From contig DNNT01000190.1 of assembly GCA_003497545.1 (NCBI GenBank), forward strand, positions 1 through 6,525: DNA of 6,525 nt, read 5' to 3'. Positions 1 through 6,525 of this stretch are shown here, piece after piece; the first letter of the stretch is position 1; the number at the start of each line of letters is the position of its first letter. The translations under genes and the position numbers were made by a program. Origin of the DNA: Arenimonas sp. (lineage in GTDB: Bacteria > Pseudomonadota > Gammaproteobacteria > Xanthomonadales > Xanthomonadaceae). The notes below the pieces were generated by a model, which made no database searches, had not been told where the DNA came from, and saw nothing but the letters and a program-made list of their open reading frames with translations.

Positions 1-1
1 C

Positions 2-2104
2 CGCACCGAGTCCATCCAGGACGTGCCGGTGGCGGTCAGCGCCTTCTCGGAGGACGCGCTCAAGGGCCTGCAGGCGACCAACGTCGACGGCCTGCAGGGC
101 GCCGTGCCGAACATGAACATCGTGCAGGGCCGCGGTTCCTCGAACTCGGTGAACGTCTTCATCCGCGGCATCGGCCAGCCCGACGCACTGCAGACCTTCG
201 ACCCGGGCGTGGGCATGTACGTGGACGACGTGTACTACTCGCGCATCAACGGCGCGCTGTTCTCGCTGTTCGACGTCAGCCAGGTGGAAGTGCTGCGCGG
301 CCCGCAGGGCACGCTGTACGGCAAGAACAGCACCGGCGGCGCGGTGAAGATCACCACCCGCAACCCGTTCGACGACGAGGGCGGCGCGGTCGAGCTCACC
401 GCGGGCGACTACGGCCGCCGCGAGGGCCGTGTCTACGGCAGCGTCCAGCTCAGCGACACCCTGGCCGCCAGCATCGCCGCCGCCAAGATCACCCGCGATG
501 GCTACGTCACCGACCCGACCACCGGCCACGAGTTCAACGACGAAGACACGCAGGCCATCCGCGCCAAGTTCGCCTTCCGTCCCAGCGACACCTTCAACGG
601 CATGCTGTCGCTGGACTACACCGAGCAGGACAACGCCCTGACCCTGGGCCAGCCGGTGGCGCCGCTGTACGCGGTGAACCTGGCGGGCGGCATCAACATC
701 CTGCGCCTGCCCACCGCCGGTGATTACAATTACGAAACCCGCACTTCCTTCGACCCCGGCCAGGGCCAGGAGATGAAGCACAAGGGCGCGTCGCTGACCC
801 TGAACTGGGTGCTCAGCGACCGCTGGAGCGCCAAGTCCATCACCGCCTACCGCAAGCTCGACACGGCCTCGTTCATCGACATCGACGCCTCCGAGTTCGA
901 GCTCGGCGACGTGTTCGTGGGCGTGGACCAGCGCCAGGCCAGCCAGGAGCTGCAGTTCGCCTACGACAACGGCGGCAACCTCGACGCCATGTTCGGCCTG
1001 TACTACATCGACGAGCAGGTGCCTTCGCACCAGGAAGCCTACGCCGACGACTTCCTGCGCTTCGGCGCGCTGCCCATCAGCTTCCTGCGCACCATCGACG
1101 ACGACCTGTCGAACAAGTCTGTCGCCGGCTACGCGCACGCCAACTGGGAGTTCTCGCCGTCCTGGACCCTGTCCGCCGGCCTGCGCTACACCCAGGACAA
1201 GAAGAAGTACTTCCGCAGCACCTCCACCTTCTCCGACATCCTGGGCAACGCCGACCCGGCCCTGGCCTTCAACATCAGCGACACCTGGACCGCTCTGACC
1301 CCGAGCGTGAGCCTGCAGAAGGCCTTCAGCGACACGATGATGGGCTACTTCTCGGCCAACCGTGGCTACAAGGCCGGTGGCTTCAACGGCCGCGCCAACA
1401 GCGCCGCCGAGATCAGCACCTTCGAGCCCGAGTACGTCTGGACCTACGAACTGGGCTTGAAGATGCAGTCGGAAGACGGCCGCCTGAGTGGCCGCGTCGC
1501 CGCCTTCCACAGCACCTACAAGGACTTCCAGGCGCGTGTTTCCGAGGTGCAGAACCCGGGCGCGCCGGTGCCGACCTTCGCCTTCCCGGTGCTCAACGCC
1601 GCCGAGCTGGCCATCGACGGCATCGAGTTCGAGGGCATGGCCCGCCTGGGCCAGGGCACGCTGCTCTCCACCCAGATCGGCTGGATGGACGCGCGCTACG
1701 AGGAGTTCAACGACCCGCGCGTGGTGGTGAACCCGGCCCTGGCCAGCCTGCACGACCACGTGCCGTTCTCGCCCGAGCTGACCGCGCGCGTCGCGCTGCA
1801 GCACGGCTTCGAACTCCCGGGCGGCAGCCTGCTGAGCATCGGCGGCGACGTGTCCTACCGCGGCGAGACCTGGCTGTCGGTGGACAACGCCCCGGGCCTG
1901 AGCCAGGACGCCTACACCCTGGTCGGCCTGTACGGCGTGTGGGATTCCTCCGACGGCCGCTGGCAGCTGCGCGCCGGCGTGCGCAACCTGACCGACGAGC
2001 TGTACAAGACCGACGGCCAGGAATTCTCGTCCATCGGTGGCATCCAGACCGCGTACTACGGCGCCCCGCGCAACTACTACGCCTCCGTGCGCTACAACTT
2101 CTGA
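2..2104 (+). CDS. TonB-dependent outer-membrane receptor, 5'-truncated by the window edge
   Basis: An outer-membrane active transporter that takes up a scarce ligand (siderophore, glycan, vitamin or other) using energy from TonB-ExbB-ExbD; the ligand cannot be told from sequence. The frame is already open at base 2, reading RTESIQDVPVAVSAFS, the usual start of the plug just after the TonB box. The true start, signal peptide and TonB box are therefore upstream, and the GTG at 23 is not the start. In the 700 residues visible, the plug spans about 8-115 and includes FIRGIG and the hallmark EVLRGPQGTLYGKNSTGG (about 96-113). A 22-strand-type barrel follows, with RGYKAGGFNGR at 454-464 and a C-terminal strand NYYASVRYNF ending in the terminal Phe needed for BAM insertion. 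It stops at TGA 2102-2104, with an intrinsic terminator 32 nt later. No frameshift is seen. Family assignment is very secure; substrate is unknown. Confidence 0.96.
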   Translation, partial: RTESIQDVPVAVSAFSEDALKGLQATNVDGLQGAVPNMNIVQGRGSSNSVNVFIRGIGQPDALQTFDPGVGMYVDDVYYSRINGALFSLFDVSQVEVLRGPQGTLYGKNSTGGAVKITTRNPFDDEGGAVELTAGDYGRREGRVYGSVQLSDTLAASIAAAKITRDGYVTDPTTGHEFNDEDTQAIRAKFAFRPSDTFNGMLSLDYTEQDNALTLGQPVAPLYAVNLAGGINILRLPTAGDYNYETRTSFDPGQGQEMKHKGASLTLNWVLSDRWSAKSITAYRKLDTASFIDIDASEFELGDVFVGVDQRQASQELQFAYDNGGNLDAMFGLYYIDEQVPSHQEAYADDFLRFGALPISFLRTIDDDLSNKSVAGYAHANWEFSPSWTLSAGLRYTQDKKKYFRSTSTFSDILGNADPALAFNISDTWTALTPSVSLQKAFSDTMMGYFSANRGYKAGGFNGRANSAAEISTFEPEYVWTYELGLKMQSEDGRLSGRVAAFHSTYKDFQARVSEVQNPGAPVPTFAFPVLNAAELAIDGIEFEGMARLGQGTLLSTQIGWMDARYEEFNDPRVVVNPALASLHDHVPFSPELTARVALQHGFELPGGSLLSIGGDVSYRGETWLSVDNAPGLSQDAYTLVGLYGVWDSSDGRWQLRAGVRNLTDELYKTDGQEFSSIGGIQTAYYGAPRNYYASVRYNF

Positions 2105-2116
2105 GTGATGGTGATG
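2102..2116 (+). other. Stop/start junction with four tandem in-frame start codons
   Basis: The receptor's TGA (2102-2104) is followed directly by GTG (2105), ATG (2108), GTG (2111) and ATG (2114), all in the esterase frame. No strong Shine-Dalgarno precedes them; the only candidate is the weak TGAG at 2102-2105, which is spaced best for the ATG at 2114. The arrangement permits reinitiation by ribosomes finishing the receptor. Which codon is used cannot be decided from sequence, and the choice changes the esterase by at most three residues. Confidence 0.55.
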
Positions 2117-3166
2117 TTTCCCCGGGAATATTCCCAACGGGCCGCGCAAGCGGCCCGTGTTTTTATCCCCGCCGCGTTGGTGGCGGCGCTGGCCGGCTGC
2201 GCGGCGGAACCGCTTCCGTCGCTGCCGGCGCTCGACATCGATCCCGGCCGCGTCGCCGTGGCCGGTTTGTCGTCCGGCGCCTACATGGCCACCCAGGTGC
2301 ACCTGGCCCATTCCGACCGGCTGCGCGGCGCCGCGCTGCTTGCCGGCGGACCCTACGGCTGTGCCGGCGGTTCGCTGGAAACCGCGCTCGGCCCGTGCAT
2401 GGTCGCCGAACCTTACGCGCCCGACCCGGCGCGGCTGGCCGGCGTCGTGCGCGAACGCGCCGCCGCCGGCGACATCGCGCCGGTGAGCGGGCTCGCCGGC
2501 GACGCGGTGTACGTGCTGCGCGGCCGCGCCGACACCGTGGTGGCCGAGGGCGTCACGCGTTCGGCGCACGACCTGTACGCGGCGCTGGCCGACGATGCCG
2601 GCGGCCTGTCGCTGCGCTACGACGGCGAGCGCGATTTCCCGCACCTGATGCCCACGCTCGATGCCGGCGTGGATTGCACCGCCGGCGGCACGCCTTATCT
2701 CGGCCGCTGCGGTTTCGACGCCGCCGGCGAGGCCATGGCCTGGCTGTTCGGCCCGGCGCCTTCGCCGGCGGCCGACGCCGCGGCGGGCGAACTGCGCCGT
2801 TTTGGCCAGGCAGCCTACGCTGCGCCCGGCACCGACCCGCTGCTCGCCGACGCCGGTTACCTCTACCTGCCGCCGGCCTGCGCCGCGGGCGAGCGCTGCG
2901 GCCTGCTGGTGGCCTTCCACGGCTGCGAGCAGAACGCCGACAAGGTGGGCGAGGCCTTCGTGCGCGACGCCGGCTTCAACCGCTGGGCCGACGTGCACCG
3001 CGTGGCCGTGCTGTATCCTCAGGTGCGATCAAGCTACCTGCCGCTGAATCCGAAGGCATGCTGGGACTGGTGGGGTTACACGGGCGAAGGCTACGACACC
3101 CGGCACGGCGCGCAGCCGCGCTGGCTGGCGGCGGCCATGACCGCGCTCGGCGCGCCCATGCCGTGA
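2105..3166 (+). CDS. Poly(3-hydroxybutyrate) depolymerase-family esterase, predicted lipoprotein
   Basis: An alpha/beta-hydrolase of the esterase/PHB depolymerase family (LpqC-like), expected to hydrolyse poly- or oligo-3-hydroxybutyrate or other esters. Numbering from GTG 2105 (353 aa): the lipase box GLSSG is at 54-58 with nucleophile Ser56, within GLSSGAYMATQ; Asp143 in RADTVV and His180 in FPHLMPT complete the triad by family alignment. GGPYGC (86), CGFDAAGEAMAWLFG (from 202), AFHGCEQ (274) and CWDWWGY (319) are family blocks. The N terminus has Arg12 and Arg18, a hydrophobic run at 19-31 and lipobox LAGC with Cys32. With Ala at +2, outer-membrane sorting is expected. Eight further cysteines suit an oxidising compartment. 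There is no separate substrate-binding domain. Starts 2105, 2108 or 2114 all keep the signal peptide; later starts (TTG 2177, GTG 2180) destroy it. A terminator lies inside codons 11-20. The kinase gene follows after 16 nt. Fold secure; polymer specificity unproven. Confidence 0.9.
   Translation: MMVMFPREYSQRAAQAARVFIPAALVAALAGCAAEPLPSLPALDIDPGRVAVAGLSSGAYMATQVHLAHSDRLRGAALLAGGPYGCAGGSLETALGPCMVAEPYAPDPARLAGVVRERAAAGDIAPVSGLAGDAVYVLRGRADTVVAEGVTRSAHDLYAALADDAGGLSLRYDGERDFPHLMPTLDAGVDCTAGGTPYLGRCGFDAAGEAMAWLFGPAPSPAADAAAGELRRFGQAAYAAPGTDPLLADAGYLYLPPACAAGERCGLLVAFHGCEQNADKVGEAFVRDAGFNRWADVHRVAVLYPQVRSSYLPLNPKACWDWWGYTGEGYDTRHGAQPRWLAAAMTALGAPMP
2124..2135. promoter_or_regulatory. 12-bp perfect palindrome, possible operator
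   Basis: GGGAATATTCCC is fully self-complementary, with an AT core in otherwise very GC-rich DNA. It lies 19 bp after the receptor stop and just before the terminator stem. A symmetric site of this kind could bind a dimeric regulator of the esterase, but it also lies within the esterase's first codons, and no matching regulator is known to me. In RNA it could form only a short stem of about 4 bp. Confidence 0.25.
2137..2164 (+). terminator. Intrinsic (rho-independent) terminator of the TonB receptor gene
   Basis: The left arm ACGGGCCGC (2137-2145) and right arm GCGGCCCGT (2150-2158) pair perfectly over 9 bp around the tetraloop GCAA (2146-2149), a stable GNRA loop. After a single G comes a run of five T (2160-2164). 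The stem begins 32 nt after the receptor stop codon. There is no comparable A-run on the other side, so it should work only on + strand transcripts. The same bases encode residues from the esterase's n-region into its signal-peptide hydrophobic core (QRAAQAARVF), so terminator and coding sequence overlap. Confidence 0.88.
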
Positions 3167-3182
3167 CATTGCGGCCGCGCCC

Positions 3183-6100
3183 GTGCTGACCGACGCCCTC
3201 GTCGTCGGCGCGGGCCTGCTCTGGCTGGGCCTGCTGTTCGGCACCGCGCTCTGGGCCGAACGCCGCCCGGGCCTGCTGGCGCGGCAGTGGCCGGTGGTCT
3301 ACAGCCTGTCGCTGGCGGTGTACTGCACCTCGTGGACCTTCTACGGCACGGTGACGCAGGCGCAGCGTTCGGGCTGGCCCATCCCGCCCACCTTCCTGGG
3401 CACCATCCTGCTGTACGTGCTGGGCTTCGGCTTCCTGCTCAAGCTGCTGCGGCTGGCGCGCGAGAACAATTCGACCTCGCTGGCCGACCTGATCGCCACG
3501 CGCCTGGGCCGCAGTTCCTGGCTGGCGGCGGCGGTCACCTTCGTGGCGGTGCTGGGCATCGTTCCCTACCTGGCGCTGCAGCTGAAGGCGGTGGCGATGA
3601 GCTACGGCCTGCTCACGCGTGCGTCGGAACTGTCGCCGCCGCCGTGGCAGGACAGCGCGCTTTACGTGGCGCTGGCGATGGGCCTGTTCGCCATGCTGTT
3701 CGGCACCCGGCGCGTGTCGGCGGCCGAACACAACCGCGGCCTGGTGCTGGCGATGGCGGTGGAGTCGCTGCTCAAGCTGGGCGCGATGCTGGCGCTGGGC
3801 GCCTTCGTCTGGTTCGGCCTGGACCTGCCCGACGTGCCCGCGGCGGCCCCGCCGGCCGACGGCGCGAACGGTTTCCCGGCGCTGGTGCTGCTGGGCGCGC
3901 TGGCCATGTTCACGCTGCCGCACCAGTTCCACGTGGGCGTGGTCGAGTGCCGTGACGAAGGCGAGCTGCGCACTGCGCGCTGGCTGTTCCCGCTGTACAT
4001 GCTGCTGATCGCGCTGCCCATCCTGCCGCTGGCGCGCGCTGGCGACGCGCTGCTGGCGCCGATGGGCGTGCCGTCCGACCTTTACGTGCTGGCGCTGCCG
4101 TTGGCCCAGGGCCACGAGGGCCTGGCGCTGCTGGCTTTCCTGGGCGGCCTGAGCGCGGCCACCGGCATGGTGATCCTGGCCACGCTGGCGCTGAGCGTGA
4201 TGATCGGCAACCACTGGCTGGCGCCGCTGCTGGTGCGCGGCCGCTGGGGCGGCGCGGGCGAGGGCGGCGACCTGCGCGGCGCGGTGCTGGCGCAGCGCCG
4301 CGTCGGCATCCTGGCTGTGGTGCTGCTGGCCTGGGGCTACAGCCGCGTGATGGCCGGCAACGACGCGCTGGCCGACATGGGCGCCATTTCCTTCTCGGCG
4401 CTGGCGACGCTGGCGCCGGCGGTGGCCTTCGCCGTGTGGCGGCCGCAGATGCCGGCGCGCGCGGTGCTGGCCGGCCTGGCGGTGGCGGTGGCGCTGTGGT
4501 GCTGGGCGCTGCTGGTGCCGGCGCTGGCCGAGGCCATGGGCGCGTCGCCGGCGTGGCTGCGCGAAGGGCCGCTGGGCTGGGCCTGGCTGGCGCCCGACAC
4601 GCTGTTCGGCCTGGGCGACTGGAGCCGCATCGGCCGCGCCACCGTGCTGAGCCTGGTGGCCGGAGCGCTGTTGCCGTGGATGCTGGCCTCGCGCCTGGAC
4701 GCGCGGCCCGACACCTTCGCCGCCGGCGCACTGTCGCGCGAGGCGCTGCGCGAAGTGGCGGTGCGTTTCCTGCCCGCCGCGAAAGTGGACGCCGCGCTGG
4801 CCACCGCACCGGCCGGGCAGGCGGTGCCGGCGGCCACGCGCCAGCGCATCGAGCGCGAACTCGCCGCCGTGCTCGGCGCCGCGTCGGCGCGGCTGCTGCT
4901 CGACGCCGCCCGGCGCGCCCAGGGCCCCGACCTCGACACCGTGGCCACCATCGTCGGCGAAGCCTCGCAGGCGCTGCGTTTCAACCAGCGCGTACTCGAG
5001 GCGGCGCTTGAGAACATGAGCCAGGGCATCTCGGTGGTGGATGCCGAACTGCGCCTGGTGGCCTGGAACCGGCGCTACGCCGAACTGTTCGACTACCCGC
5101 GCGAACTGCTGCAGGTGGGCGTGCCGGTGGCCGAGCTGGTGGCGCACAACGTGCGCCGCGGCCTGGCCGGCGCCGGCCGCGAGGAAACCGAGGTGCGCAA
5201 GCGCCTGGAGCACATGCGCGCGGGCACGCCCTACGTCGCCGAGCGGCACTTCGGCGACGCCGTGGTCGAGATCCGCGGCAACCCGATGCCGGGCGGTGGT
5301 TTCGTGGCCACCTTCACCGACGTCACCGCGTTCCGGCGCAGCGAATCCGAGCTCAAGTCGGTGGCCGAGACGTTGGAGCAACGCGTGGCCGAACGCACCG
5401 CCGAGCTGGCTGGCGCCAAGGCCGAGGCCGAGCGCGCCAACCGCGCCAAGACGCGTTTCCTGGCGGCGGTGAGCCACGACCTGGCGCAGCCGCTCAATGC
5501 CGCGCACCTGTTCGTGCATGCGTTGGCGCCGCAGCTGGCCGGCACGCCGCACCGCGAGGCGCTGGCGAACGTGGATGGCGCGCTGGGTTCGGCCGAGGAC
5601 CTGCTCTCGGGCCTGCTCGACATTTCGCGCCTCGACGCCGGCGGCATGGCGCCCAACCCGCAGGCCTTCCGGCTGGACGAACTGCTGCAGCACCTGGTGG
5701 CCGAATTCGGCGTGCTGGCGGCGCAGAAGGGCCTGGCGCTCGACCACGTCCCCTCGCGCGCCTGGGTGCACAGCGATCCGCAGCTGCTGCGCCGCGTGCT
5801 GCAGAACTTCCTGGGCAATGCCGTGCGTTACACCGCGCGCGGCCGCATCGTGGTGGGCTGCCGCCGACGCGGCGACGCGCTGGCCATCGAAGTGTGGGAC
5901 ACCGGCCCGGGCATCGCCGAGGCCGACCAGAAGGCCATCTTCGAAGAGTTCCGCCGGCTCGACAAAGGCGGGCAGGGGCTGGGCCTGGGCCTGGCCATCG
6001 CCGAACGCATCGCGCGGCTGCTGGGGCATCCGTTGAAGCTGCGTTCCTGGCCGGGGCGCGGCACCGTGTTTTGCATCGAAGTGCCGCGCGCGGCGCCGGT

Positions 6101-6515
6101 GGCGGCGCGCCCGTCCGCGCCCGCCGCGCCCGTGCCCGAGCCGCCGCGCAGCCGCGTGCTGGTGGTGGACAACGACGCCGACGTGCTGCGCGGCATGCAG
6201 GCGCTGCTGGGCGGCTGGCAGTGCGAAGTGCTGGCCGCGCGCGACGGCGACGAGGCCCTGCGCCTGGTGGCCCTGGCCACGCCCGACCTGGTGCTGCTGG
6301 ACTTCCACCTCGACGGCGGCCAGACCGGCCTGATGCTGCGCGAGCGCCTGTGCGCGGTTCTGCCGGCGCGGCCCTGCGTGGTGATCACCGCCGACCACAG
6401 CGCCGAAGTGCGCGACGCCGTCGCCGCCGCCGGCTGCACCCTGCTGCACAAGCCACTCAAGCCCCTGGCCCTGAAATCCGTCATGGCTCGCCTGCTGCAG
6501 CAGCGCCCCCTGTAG
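3183..6515 (+). CDS. Hybrid sensor histidine kinase with SLC5/symporter-like sensor domain (CrbS/MxtR-like)
   Basis: An inner-membrane hybrid kinase of 1110 aa. Residues 1 to about 505 form a multi-span sodium:solute-symporter-like domain with family blocks YCTSWTFYG (47-55), IVPYLALQLKA (126-136), PHQFHV (246-251), RTARWLFPLY (263-272) and GGLSAATGM (321-329). About 517-603 resembles the STAC linker (LGAASARLL). A PAS domain covers 605-715 (ENMSQGISVVD), then a coiled coil (about 720-755). HisKA has phospho-acceptor His765 in SHDLAQPLN. The ATPase has N-box Asn875/Asn879, DTGPGI (906-911) and GQGLGLGLA (930-938). An Ala/Pro-rich linker (about 970-990) leads to a receiver with Asp996, phospho-acceptor Asp1040, Thr1069 and Lys1090. 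All catalytic residues are present. CrbS/MxtR relatives control acetate and carbon use through a LuxR-type regulator, which is not visible here. Start is GTG 3183, giving the family-like MLTDALVVGAGLLWLGLLF; no good Shine-Dalgarno is seen. It stops at TAG inside a REP-like repeat. Architecture secure; signal sensed is unknown. Confidence 0.95.
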   Translation: MLTDALVVGAGLLWLGLLFGTALWAERRPGLLARQWPVVYSLSLAVYCTSWTFYGTVTQAQRSGWPIPPTFLGTILLYVLGFGFLLKLLRLARENNSTSLADLIATRLGRSSWLAAAVTFVAVLGIVPYLALQLKAVAMSYGLLTRASELSPPPWQDSALYVALAMGLFAMLFGTRRVSAAEHNRGLVLAMAVESLLKLGAMLALGAFVWFGLDLPDVPAAAPPADGANGFPALVLLGALAMFTLPHQFHVGVVECRDEGELRTARWLFPLYMLLIALPILPLARAGDALLAPMGVPSDLYVLALPLAQGHEGLALLAFLGGLSAATGMVILATLALSVMIGNHWLAPLLVRGRWGGAGEGGDLRGAVLAQRRVGILAVVLLAWGYSRVMAGNDALADMGAISFSALATLAPAVAFAVWRPQMPARAVLAGLAVAVALWCWALLVPALAEAMGASPAWLREGPLGWAWLAPDTLFGLGDWSRIGRATVLSLVAGALLPWMLASRLDARPDTFAAGALSREALREVAVRFLPAAKVDAALATAPAGQAVPAATRQRIERELAAVLGAASARLLLDAARRAQGPDLDTVATIVGEASQALRFNQRVLEAALENMSQGISVVDAELRLVAWNRRYAELFDYPRELLQVGVPVAELVAHNVRRGLAGAGREETEVRKRLEHMRAGTPYVAERHFGDAVVEIRGNPMPGGGFVATFTDVTAFRRSESELKSVAETLEQRVAERTAELAGAKAEAERANRAKTRFLAAVSHDLAQPLNAAHLFVHALAPQLAGTPHREALANVDGALGSAEDLLSGLLDISRLDAGGMAPNPQAFRLDELLQHLVAEFGVLAAQKGLALDHVPSRAWVHSDPQLLRRVLQNFLGNAVRYTARGRIVVGCRRRGDALAIEVWDTGPGIAEADQKAIFEEFRRLDKGGQGLGLGLAIAERIARLLGHPLKLRSWPGRGTVFCIEVPRAAPVAARPSAPAAPVPEPPRSRVLVVDNDADVLRGMQALLGGWQCEVLAARDGDEALRLVALATPDLVLLDFHLDGGQTGLMLRERLCAVLPARPCVVITADHSAEVRDAVAAAGCTLLHKPLKPLALKSVMARLLQQRPL

Positions 6516-6525
6516 GAGCGGCTTC
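6510..6525 (+). repeat. REP-like dispersed palindrome, left half, cut by the window end
   Basis: CTGTAGGAGCGGCTTC matches, from memory, the left half of a short intergenic repeat very common in Xanthomonadaceae and related to the TGTAGGAGCGG-type REPs of Pseudomonas. In those genomes the continuation AGCCGCGA completes a GCGGCT/AGCCGC hairpin, so the window would end in or near its loop. REPs of this class are mobilised by RAYT (TnpA-REP) enzymes. The TAG at 6513-6515 inside the repeat is the kinase's stop codon. Only half the element is visible and the identification rests on recall. Confidence 0.72.

Noticed and set aside
23..25. GTG at 23 as the start of the TonB receptor gene
   Set aside because: The frame is open to the window edge and the residues before it (RTESIQD) belong to the conserved plug start; a start here would leave no signal peptide or TonB box.
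2250..2960. Many GCCGGC copies in the esterase gene as a possible repeat or uptake signal
   Set aside because: They fall in Ala-Gly codon pairs (GCC GGC) or similar phases, and reflect composition and codon choice in an Ala/Gly-rich protein.
3167..3182. Gap between esterase and kinase as a promoter or terminator
   Set aside because: Only 16 nt, GC-rich, with no hairpin plus T-run and no -10/-35-like sequence; the NotI-type GCGGCCGC at 3171 is unremarkable at this GC content.
1939..3189. 416-codon + strand frame spanning the receptor end and the esterase
   Set aside because: Arg-rich and without motifs; it crosses two well-supported genes in another frame and its stop-free length is explained by GC bias.
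3910..5029. Two long - strand frames within the kinase (3910-4809 and 4337-5029)
   Set aside because: Compositionally biased Arg/Pro/Ala and Ser/Ala shadows of the kinase gene, with no domain or start context.
6095..6155. GC-rich CGCGCCC/CCGCCGCG stretch as a tandem repeat
   Set aside because: It encodes the flexible Ala/Pro linker between the ATPase and receiver domains and has no regular repeat unit.
2976..6449. 1157-codon open frame on the - strand opposite the kinase
   Set aside because: Its translation is low-complexity His/Gln/Arg/Ala-rich text with no domain, typical of the antisense shadow of a high-GC gene; the + strand frame has complete kinase motifs.

Overview
The window looks like chromosomal DNA from a high-GC gammaproteobacterium, most likely Xanthomonadaceae/Lysobacteraceae (Lysobacter, Luteimonas, Pseudoxanthomonas or Stenotrophomonas type). 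The reasons are the strong GC bias at third codon positions, a Caulobacter/xanthomonad-style TonB-dependent receptor, and the last 16 bases, CTGTAGGAGCGGCTTC, which match from memory the left half of a dispersed REP-like palindrome common in that family and in Pseudomonas. The genus is inference. All three genes lie on the + strand and fill almost the whole window; no RNA genes, CRISPR arrays, insertion sequences or phage genes are visible.

Layout. (1) 2-2104: a TonB-dependent outer-membrane receptor whose 5' end (signal peptide, TonB box) lies before the window; substrate unknown. (2) 2102-2164: a compact junction where the receptor stop codon abuts four tandem in-frame start codons, followed by a 12-bp perfect palindrome and a textbook intrinsic terminator (9-bp stem, GCAA loop, T5). 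(3) 2105-3166: a poly(3-hydroxybutyrate)-depolymerase-family esterase with a complete Ser-Asp-His triad and a predicted lipoprotein signal peptide. The terminator lies inside the codons for that signal peptide. (4) 3183-6515: after a 16-nt gap, an 1110-residue hybrid sensor kinase made of an SLC5/sodium-solute-symporter-like membrane domain, a STAC-like linker, PAS, HisKA, HATPase and a receiver domain, resembling the CrbS/MxtR family. (5) 6510-6525: the truncated REP-like element, which supplies the kinase's TAG stop.

How they may work together. The receptor's transcription unit probably ends at the terminator. The esterase and kinase are tightly spaced with no terminator between them and probably form one unit. 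If the esterase releases 3-hydroxybutyrate or related hydroxyacids in the envelope, and the kinase senses small-carboxylate or acetate-type metabolism as CrbS/MxtR relatives do, the pair would link a polymer or ester hydrolase to carbon-source signalling. That link is inference. No partner response regulator is visible.

I see no wholly new system here. The most unusual local structure is the terminator embedded in the esterase's signal-peptide coding region.
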